Source of the DNA: Erodium maritimum
Lineage: Eukaryota > Streptophyta > Magnoliopsida > Geraniales > Geraniaceae
Assembly (NCBI GenBank): GCA_963921825.1
Contig: OY997589.1
Location: forward strand, 47,812,638 to 47,876,637
Length of the DNA stretch: 64,000 bases
Reading direction: 5' to 3'
Shown: piece by piece, positions 1 to 10,600 of the stretch
Layout: each line of letters starts with the position of its first letter
Position numbering within the stretch: position 1 is the stretch's first letter
Translations under genes and position numbers: made by a program
Notes under the pieces: generated by a model
What the model was told of the DNA's origin: nothing
Database searches by the model: none
What the model saw: only the letters and a program-made list of their open reading frames with translations

Positions 1-1438
1 GTAGATCGGGTACTGAAGGCTAAGTACTATCCGAGGTCCTCGATGTTGGAAGCAGTCTGAAAACCAAATCAGAGCTATGTCTGGCAAAGTATCTTGTCTG
101 CACAAGAGATGGTCAAGAGTGGGGCACGGAGATCAATCAGACCAGGAACGGATACGTCTATATGCGACCACCCATGGCTCACAGGGGTGGTGGCAAGGGT
201 GCAGTCGTCGGGCCCTGGCATTGATGGGAAGTTCGTGTCGGACCTGATGAGAGCTAACGAGAGGAGATGGGACTCAGAGACAATTGGTACACTGTTCAGT
301 CCGGTGGATCAGAGGGCTATAATGGCAGTCCCGATAAGTAGGACGGCCACAAGGGATTCCTGGTACTGGGCGGGGGACTACTTGGGCCAATACACGGTGA
401 AGTCGGCGTATAGTCTGGGTCACCAAGACCAGGCGACCTTCCAAGCCCAACCGGAAATCTGGTCAGCTATATGGAAGATGGAAGTGATGCCAAAGGTCAG
501 ATCTTTTCTTTGGCGCACATGCTCAAGATGTTTACAGGTGGCAGTTAATCTGAGTAGACGACATGTGTATATGGTGGCAACTTGTCCGGTCTGTTCTGGG
601 GCGGAGGAATCTGCTCTCCACCTGTTGGTTCAGTGTCCGGTGGCGGCGGAGTGATGGGCCAAGTCGGGACTGAACATACCCCAAGAGGACCAGACAATAA
701 ATGAATGGGTGCAGGGATCGCTTAACATCAATCCCCTAGCAAGCGGGGGACTGATATGATGTATCTTGTGGAAGGTTAGGAACAAAGTGGTATGGGAGAA
801 TATAGCTCAACCAGCTGCCAGTATATTCCAAACAACATTCCATCTACAGTCAAGGTGGATGGAAGCCAGGAGGAGGAAGTTACAAGCACATGCTGCTCCC
901 TGCCAGTCAAAGGTACATGCTGCAGAGGTGTGGGAACACCCCGCTCAGGGCACGTGGGCCATAAATACAAATGGAGCTCTATTTGCGGCGGCAGATAAAG
1001 TAGGAACATGATGGATATGCAGAGATGATAGGGGTCAGCTTAGGGGAGCCCGGTCCACATCGTTCCATGGAGCTCAGAACCCGGGGTTAGTGGAAGCCTA
1101 TGCGATCCGGGAAGCGCTAACGTGGCTACAACAATATCCTCGCCAGAGGGCAGTAGTTCGGAGCGACTGCAAGGTCATAGTGGATATGATCAGACGAGGA
1201 GGGAGGCTGCTCTCTCCTCTGGGAACAATCGTCACAGATTGTAATTCCCTTTTATCTACACTCGAGTGCGTGCAGCTCGATTTTGTAAAACGGACAGCGA
1301 ACAAAACAGCTCATTGGCTTGTCAGGGCGGCTTGTTCTAACCCTGTCTGGAATTGGCAAGGGAGTCATATCCCCGAGCCTCTTCAAAATATCATCATTGC
1401 CGATATTTAAATAAAACCTCATATTATCTCAAAAAAAA
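1..1438 (+). mobile_element. L1-like LINE, 3' half (zinc-binding and RNase H domains), decayed
   Basis: The end of a plant L1-type non-LTR retrotransposon. Frame 1 encodes the reverse-transcriptase zinc-binding domain at about 370-650 (YTVKSAYSL, KVRSFLWR, CPVCSGAEESALHLLVQCP) and then a plant RNase H domain at 930-1340 (WAINTNGA, EAYAIREAL, RSDCKVIVDM, NKTAHWLVRA). The first catalytic Asp of RNase H reads as Asn in WAINTNGA. The copy is dead: the same frame carries TGA stops at 58, 652, 757 and 1009. It ends with a short A tract at 1431-1438. The reverse-transcriptase core and endonuclease lie left of the window, so the full length and target duplication cannot be seen. Confidence 0.9.
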
Positions 1439-1693
1439 TTAGGATGTTACTGTTATAGTATTTTGTTATTTTTAAGAAAATGATAAAAGTGTGATCCTGA
1501 ATATGCCGACGTGTCACCGTTGACCCAGGAAAGGCTTGTTGGGTAATTGGTCGGACACGGACAGGGTGGCGCAGATAGATCTTCTCCTCCGTTTCAAACG
1601 AAAAAAAATCTGAAGTTACATTGTCGCAATTGCTGAGCTTCAATTTCGAGCATAATTCAAATTCCCTCCATTACTTGCCCTTTTTTCGTCAAA

Positions 1694-4600
1694 ATGCAGA
1701 CACGCAGAATCCCACTCCCAATCCTGACCCTAATTCTGATGCTCGCAGTCGCACGCTCGATGCGGTTCGAGATTCAATCAGGCCACACCAAGTGCATATC
1801 GGAGGAGGTCAAGAACAACGCAATGACCGTCGGCAAGTACAGCGTCATCAATCCTACCGAGGGCTACCCACTTCCAGATTCACACAAGATTACCGTCCGG
1901 GTACCAAAAACACGCCTTGTCCGCAAGTTTTGATTTGTTTGTTGATTCTTCTGTTTTATGTGTGGGTCTCATTGGCTTTGGGTCTAATAAATATGGGTTT
2001 GATTTATTCAGTGAGGTACTAATAAGAAATAATCTCAATTCAGATCCCAACACCTACACCTGATGATATGGCAATGTGCAAGTTTTGGTGTTAATTGCGA
2101 GTTATAAGTTCTTAGATTTTTATTACATGTTATAGCTATGTTTAAATATTGTAAGTTATGGTGGTAACTTCTAGTTTTTGGGTTTTGTTGGCTTTGATTT
2201 GATGGTGGTAGTTGTTTGTTTGTTTGTCTGTTCTGTTTTTCTCATAGGTGACATCTCCTTATGGTAACAATTATCATTATGGTGATCATGTGGACTCGGG
2301 CAATTTTGCATTCACAGCAGCGGAGGCGGGTGACTATGCTGCTTGCTTTTGGGCAGCTGAACAGAAGCCTCCGGCCGATGTCACTATTGACTTTGAGTGG
2401 AGAACTGGTGTTGCAGCTAAGGATTGGTCCAAGGTGGCTAAGAAAGGTCAAGTTGAAGTAAGTTACTATCGTCGTGCCTTGGTTTTCTCTGTTTAGAACA
2501 ATTGGTTATTTTGGAGTTGATTGTGTGCACTAGTACCTTTTAATATTGGTTATGGAAAGGGGCAATTATTAATTTACCGAAAGAGTTACTTTAGTTGCTT
2601 CCGCAGTTGTCTCATTAATTGCACATTAGTTGCAATTATACAAGTCAAAGCTCTGTATATTTAGTCATGACCTGGAGGTAACGAGTTTGAGTTGGGGAAA
2701 TAACTTCTCCAAAGAGGACTACATAAACAAATGATCCTGAGTCTTGGTCCCATAGTGGTGGAGTCTCATTTACTTGGCTGCCATTTTGTACTAATGAGCA
2801 AACAGGCTACATAGTCAAGAAAGTGAATTAGGAATCTTTGTGTACCCGTCTTTGGTTTCAACAACATAGTTATTCTGGCTAGACCTAGTTTAGGAGTGTA
2901 TGTAAAGACTATCCATCTTGTAATCTAAGATAATTTCAATTTTTGATCAAAAAAGTTATTCAGTAATCACCATATAATCAAGTCGTTTTGAAAAGTATCA
3001 TGTGTTTATCAGCTGTTCACATAGCCATGGCTACTTTCAAGGCCCTAAAATTTCTCAAATGTGTTTTAATGTTCCTGCTTTCTATTCGTTCACTTGTGAT
3101 TGCTTTACTTTATGGAAGATTGAATAAACTGATAGAGGGATATGATATGACCATCTCATGCTATGCAGCAAGAACCATAAGTAACCATTATGACTTTAAC
3201 TGGTATAGTTTCATTGATTTGTATTTCTTCCTCGTGCTAGGTAATGGAACTTGAGTTGAAGAAATTGCATGACGCTGTATCATCCATTCATGACGAGATG
3301 TTTTATCTCCGTGAGAGGTATGTGGACTCTATAACTGTTTTGCATAAAAGTTCTAGTCATTTGTGACTCATTATGGTTCACTCTACCTTTTTTTCTGGGC
3401 TCATCATTGAGGTGAATAACGCTTTTATGTAAAATATCTTGTGGAAAATGAAAATGACTTAATATTTTGGAATTTACATTTGAAGGTTAGACTCCTAGCT
3501 ATTAGTTATTCTCTCTTATGTACTGCTGTTGCAAACGACCTTAGTTAGCTATTAATTCATAAAAGATGCTGCAATGGTTCTTTTAAATTGAAGCTACAGT
3601 TCGTAAAACCTTATCTTTTATTCTTAAATATTGTTTGTGTCCAAGAAGTGCATTGTTTTTTTTTTCAAATAACGCAATAGTGTATTATGTTCATTTGTGT
3701 TTTGGCTTCTATATGGATATAGAAAAAAAAGGATAATTGTCCAAAACTACCCTAAAGTTTCGTCCACAAACGAGTTGATGCACAAAGTTTCGTCCACGCT
3801 GTGTGGCTACCCTGAAGTTTTGTCCACGACTTTTTTAGTTTTGACGTAATAGGGATGTTCAGAATGATGGTCTGGGCAGTGCTTCCCGGATTGAATAAAA
3901 GTCTGGACAAAACTTCAATGCACCCACAAAGCGTGGACAAAACTTAAATGCACCCACAAAAGCGTGGGCAAAACTTCAATGCACCCACAAAAGTGTGGAC
4001 AAAACTTCAGGTAGCCACACAACGTGGACAAAACTTTGTGCATCAACTCGTTTGTGGACGAAACTTTAGGGTAGTTTTGGACAATTATCCCAAAAAAATG
4101 GTGATTGAAAAGAAATTTCCAATTTTGTTCTCCTCCTATGACAATTGTAAAAAGTTTGAGCTCTTGGCCGTAGAAATTGTTTTCTTGGTCCTGTTGTGAG
4201 GGGAAGAGAATGTTTGGTTTTCTCGAACAAACTAGTTTTTATAATGACTTATACGGTAGAGAATGAGAAGTTGATTACCTCTAGCTTCTTTTGGGAAACT
4301 CCAACCCATTACACCATTTTTGTACCCAACACCAAAAATTATACCAAAAAAAACTCTTTCAATATTTTAATGGTAAAATGATAGAAAATTAATATTTTAT
4401 GAAATCATTATAGTTTAATATGCTACAAATGGTTTTGATAAAAAAAATTGCATTTCTAATATATTTTTGCTTATGAAAATTTGTTAAAGGGGAATTCCTT
4501 AAAACTGCCTTTATGTATTGGGCACTAACGGATAACTAACTTGGGACAATAAACGATCTTTAAGCTACCCCTATAGTTTGACCATTATACGCTGTTAGAT

Positions 4601-7600
4601 TTCAGTTAGTTTTGAATAAAACGGCTATTTTACCTAGCATTAAAAATAACAATTTTATCAAATTAATAACAATAAAATAAGTTAAAATAATAATTAAGGA
4701 TTTTCAGTATTACTAATTATTAAATAAATTCTGAAGTTCTGAAATAATTAAAAAATAAATAATATTATTTGTGGCTTTTAAACATAGGGTAGTTTTAAGC
4801 AATTAACCCTTTATTTTTAGAGCCTTTTTTTATTCAACGGGTAAATATGTCATTTATAAAAAAATTAACGTATTCCGTCCATTTTATGGAGGGTAAGGAG
4901 TTTCAAATATAAGGATAGGTTAGAGGTTGTTTTTGTCGGCTAGTAGTTTTATGTTTGTACCCAATCTTAAGGGTAATTTTAAGAAGGTACACCCCCCCCC
5001 CCCCCCCCCCCCCCCCCATTCAATAAAATAAACTAATTACATTATTTATTTTTTGTCGTATGTAATACACAATTTTTAAATATGAAACACATTAATTATT
5101 AAATTTAGACCATATTTCAATAGTTATCAAGATATGGGCAAAGAGGAGGTTCAGGACATGCAACAGGATGGGCTGGCGACGCGAATAAACGTGTTGAATA
5201 GGTAGTTGTGGAAGTGGAGGTGACGGTAATGCAATGGCTGAAGCATGAGGTGTAAGTATTGTTTGAGCATCAATAATGGGTATTGTGGGTAGTGTTACAA
5301 CCACAACAATTGCTAATGAGAGACAGGATAGACCAACGAGTCATTAGCCTCCCCTACTGATAGCATGAGTAAAGGAGGAAAAAAAGGAATGCTCTAGAAA
5401 AGCGGCATTACAGATACAAGGTACTTATGGCTAGGATAGTAACAACGATGTCCCTTTAAAAATGAGAATACCCTAAGAAAACAAACTTGTTAGACTTCGG
5501 TTCAAGTTTAGTACATTGGGGATGAACATTATGAACAAAACATGCACTATCAAATATACGAGGAATGAGAAATAAAAGTTTGATAGGAAATAGGACCTAA
5601 GACGATGTGTCAATACAAGATGATTATGGAGAATGTCATTCTAAGTCATGTAGTATATGGTTCAAAAAAAATACTGTTTTGGATTGTCCATTTTTAGGAT
5701 ACAAATAGTGGTGTTAAACTGAGTCTTTATTTCAACACAGAAGGTGACAATACGAGAGAACAATTTCAGTTGATTTTTCATTAAATAAAGCCTAGTAGTA
5801 CGTGAAAAAACATCATCAAAAGAGACAAAATACTGAAATCCAACTTTAGACATAATTGGAGACGACATATAGAATATGATGATTTTTGAGAAACTAACAT
5901 GCCTCACAACCCAAAGATTGTGCCTTCGTCGAATAAAAAACGAGAGAAAGAAGAGAGAGAGAGCTTTCATGAGAGACGGTCGGGATCCCTCACGACATGA
6001 GGTTTGGCCTGACCAAGAAAGCAATCGTCAACATTAAGCCATCCTGGCGGAGACACTGCCGGCCTGCCTGCTATTGGTGTGCATCCAATCGAGACATGGA
6101 CTTTGCTCTGTACATCGAAAATTGGTACTCTCGCAAATATGGTCCATGGTGTCCCAACTTCTCTGAGGATGACAACAGATTGTCGACAATGTGTTGCTCG
6201 GCTAACCAAAAGTGGGTACTATCGAAGACCTACGGACAAGGGCGGGCTATGCAAGGCTACTCGTTGCCATTGTCAAAACCCTAAACATAGCTCGCACACT
6301 ATAGCCAAAACCCCAATGACAGGATCCTTGTGGGATGGTACAATAGGCATGTTGAGATTTGGCGCAGAGGTTCCTCCTTAGATCTCGTCAGAGAGTGGTC
6401 CCTTGCCTGATTTAGCACACAGAGTGCACAAGTACGATCACGCACACGAGCATAACTGAATTCGTACTCACCTTGTGGATAGTGGTAGCTACATCAAACA
6501 TGGACTTGTTCTTGCTTACGACCCAAGTTGCTTTCATACGTGATTGTGGTCAAGACTTGGCGGTTTCTGTCTGAGCCCTAACTTCTCCACCTCTACCTGC
6601 GACACTGAGTGCGTATTTTTCTTATGGACCTATGAGCGTCCAACATTGGGACATTTACGCCTGTCCCTAGGCCTCTACTAGCCAGCACAACTACTTCGAC
6701 ACATATGTATGCGACTGCAACTCACAGTCAACCTCCTTGAGCACAAGCCAGCTATTCCAGCGAGTTTAGGGGTGTCTACTACACATGTTCTAGTTGTGTG
6801 CAATCTCCTTCCGTCGGTGTTGGTCCTTTTGCCATTACTAGGTCCACGATTGGTTTTGGCCTTTCTGCCCATATTTGTCATGGAGGATTGGGAGGACATT
6901 GCTATGGACGACTGTTGCTTACAGAGCTTTACCTCGAGTAGTGTATCTGGTACATCACGCTAGAAGCAGTCCAGCTTTCGCCATTAGCCTACCTCTATCT
7001 CCAAACATGAACTTTGACTGTATTCAATAGTTTTTTGGAGGGAAATTAGCGCCATAAGCATCTTACCTAAGTTCTACAAAAGAGGCAATCGTTTCGTCTT
7101 TGTCTACTTCTTATGTATAGTTGACTTGCTACAAGATGCCTATGTTATGAATGGTCATCTCTTCGAGAACCATAGGACTCTTGCTGGGGTGGGTAGAAGT
7201 TTTGCAGACTTGAGTTCATATGAACCCAATGGAAAGACTGCTATTAAGGCAAAGAATGGTCCGTTTTTCTTGTATGCCTGATATTTGTGAGGTAACGATA
7301 AGCTCGGTACATGAGATAAATAAATAGATGGGGAGTTGAACTCCTCTAGAGCCAAGAACGGGGCAAAAAGATTTGTCAGCTATATTGACAGAAGACAGAG
7401 TTATGTAATGTATAATAGTCGGATTTTAACATTATCTGTCATATGATTCGTGGCACCAGAGTCAAGGATCCTTCGGGAAGGAGAATGTTATCAATGAGGC
7501 ATATAGGGGCATTATCTGACTGTGTAATAGAGGTGAAAATGGGGTGCGCGCACAAGAGTATCATGATTCCGACAAAATTTAGCACTCAATAACAGATAAA

Positions 7601-10600
7601 GTAATTGTCTGGTCAGAAGGGTAGCAACAATGTTCGTAGAGTGTTTGTGTATGTTTGGTGTGACCTGACTCATGACGGTGAAAACACACCTCTCTACGAA
7701 ACTTACTGCCGATCAACTTATAGTCGGCGATTCATGACATCATCGGGATTGTATCAAATGTGATCAGAACCGTTTATTCGTCTCGCATTATTGTCAAAAT
7801 GAAAACAGAACCAAATTTTGCAAACAAGAATCGGTTACATGGAGGTGGCGACACTTGACGAGTGCAGAATGATTGGAAACTGCCTCTTATTCTTGGACTT
7901 GCGCCGGTAAGGACCAGAAGCAACCAAAGACAGGTGCGTTTGGTCATTCAGAATGTGGCGTTGGGTTCTGGCGATGGTGCGTGGATGGACGTGTGTCGGC
8001 GAAAAGAGGTACTTCATGTTCTTGTATTTCGGACGCTATCAAACCTATGTGTGCTGGCAATAAGAGCAAGTGATGGCCGGAATTCACTAAGAATATTATC
8101 CACATGAGGTATTGTCCGTCAAGAAAAGGAAGAAAATAGCAGAATCGTGCACACTTGGGCAAACGTTATCCCCATAGGGTAGAATTCTAAATAGATTCAA
8201 TAAAGCTCAATCTCATTGCTCACATACCATGTGAAATTAAGCTTCATTCTTTGATTTTAGATCTGTACAATGGACCCCAATTTATACAATAATGATGGGG
8301 CCAACTACCTCGTCAATGAGAAATACATATTCAATTTTGGGTTATCTGCTGTTCATTTTTTTGAAAGGACAAAATTGCTCACTATTGAAACCCTTAAACT
8401 AAACAAACATTAAAACCAACCCTAAAATAGAGCCCAATCCAAAACCCCACATTAAACAAACCAAATCCCTAAAAATCATATTTTTATTTTAAAATATAGG
8501 GAAAATTAACACCCTATCAAACATTTAATTGCACTTTCATACTTAAACCAAACATTTAATAACAGTTTCATACTCAACCGTTAACTTTCTGTTAGTTTTG
8601 GATGAAAATAATCAAAATGTCCATAATACTCATAACTATCACTCAAATTTTCAAAATCATGCCATTGCATTTTCTGAACTTAAAAATAGATAAAAAGTCC
8701 AAAATACCCCCTAAGACTAATCAAATTTTCAAAACTTACGACAAAAAATCAGATTTTTTATATATTTCAAATATATATTTTTTATTTCAAAAATATTTTA
8801 AAAATTCAGTTTTTATATATTTCAAAAATCATAATTTTATATAATTCAAAAAATCAGATTTATTTCAAAAATATTTTAAAAAATCTATTTTTATATAACT
8901 CAAAAAATCATATTTATTTCAAAACATAATTTAAAAATCAATTTTTATATATCTCAAAAATTATATTTTTATATAATTCAAAAATCAAATTTATTTTATA
9001 AAATAGGGATAATTGTCCAAAACTACCCTAAAGTTTCGTCCACAAACGAGTTGATGCACAAAGTTTTGTCCACGCTGTATGGCTACCCTGAAGTTTTGTC
9101 CACACTTTTGTGGGTGCATTGAAGTTTTGCCCACGCTTTTGTGGGTGCATTGAAGTTTTGTCCACGCTTCTATTCAATCCGGGAAGCACTGCCCAGAGGC
9201 GCCAGACCATCATTCTGAACATCCCTATTACGTCAAAACTAAAAATTTCGTGGACAAAACTTCAGGGTAGCCGCACAACGTGGACGAAACTTTATGCATC
9301 AACTCGTTTGTGGACGAAACTTTATGGTTGTTTTTGACAAATATCCCTATGAAATATTTAAAAAAAATCAGTTTTATAGAAAATAGTAAAAATCAGTTTT
9401 ATTTAATTTTAAAAATTCAGTCTTTTTCAATTCAAACTTATATTTATAAAAATCAGTTTTTATTTATAAATAATTAATTTATTATTTATAAATAATCAAT
9501 TTATTATTTATAAATTCTTTAATTTTCATTTTTGTACCTATGGTTCTTCAAGCTCTGGTTTTGCATCTTCACCCCTACTGGTTTTGCGAGCTCTATCGAT
9601 CTTCGTTGATATGCTTCAAAACTCCGGCAATATGCTTCAAAAATCCAACAAATACCTCCCGTCCCCAAATCTCTCTCTGGCGATTCTATCCACAACACCA
9701 AACCCAGATGCATCTCTGAGCCTCTGGATCTCTCTGGACCGAAATACCCACTCTCCATGGCTTTCTCCTGCGTCTCCTCACCGGACCGAAGCTCAGAGCA
9801 AAACCCAGAAACGCCACCAAACGTTCTGGAACACAGACTGAGTCTAGAAGCGGAGCGGTATGACGAGCGAACGGCGAGACCGCGGTGAAGTGACAAGGTT
9901 GGGGCTCAATACTCCTTGCTGTGATTCTGTCGGCTATGGAGGATTGATGATGGATGTTTGTTGGAGAAGATGAAGATAGAGAGAGCTGGGGAAGAAAGTA
10001 TGGAGGACTGATGATGGGTGTTTGTTGGAAAAGAGGATGTTGAGAGAGTTGCTGCAACGTTAGGGTGTGGATGAGAAAAGGGGAAATATAGAGGAATAAG
10101 GGATATTTTTGACATTTTGGAAAAAATAAGGGTCATGTGCTTTGCACATGACCATTATATGTTAAAATGGATAGGAAGTTAACGGATGGGTGCTAAAGGA
10201 TTGATAAATGTTTGGTTTGGGTATGAAACCGCAAAAAAATATATGTTAGGGTACCATTTTGAAATTAAATGTTTGGTAGGGTGTTAAAATGAAATTTTCC
10301 CTAAAATATATGTATATCTATTTTTTTTTTAAACCAAAATCTATGCATATCAGATTTTTATTTTAAATAGTTATTCCTCTTCCCTTCTTCCTCAACGCAA
10401 GAGTGATCTTCTTCATCTTTGACCTTCGTCGCAATTGTCTTCTTCGCCCAGATTTGGGTTTCGAGAGTTGGAGAAATCAATTCGGAACCATCTTACCTTC
10501 ACTCCATTTCCTTCTTCTCGGTCAATGAAGTTCAAAATACTATTACCTATGTTGCACATCTTTCTCTCCCCTTTTTCTATATTGAATTTTATCGGACAAT

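Larger units (their letters stand above)
8499..10301. mobile_element. GGG-ended Mutator-like non-autonomous element, 1.8 kb
   Basis: Bounded by GGGAAAATT at the left and AATTTTCCC at the right, with inverted repeats continuing inward over more than 80 bp (ACCCTATCAAACATTTAATT on the left, its inverse on the right). It is flanked by the perfect 9-bp duplication TAAAATATA (8490-8498 and 10302-10310). Inside are degenerate AAAATCAGTTTTATTT-type repeats, MITE copy 2, and a GC-richer gene-like stretch at 9540-9880. There is no transposase. The 9-bp duplication and long inverted repeats point to the Mutator (MULE) superfamily. Confidence 0.8.

Noticed and set aside
5997-6381. Plus-strand frames of 95-100 codons in the p24 intron
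   Set aside because: They lie antisense to a decayed Copia element and resemble nothing.
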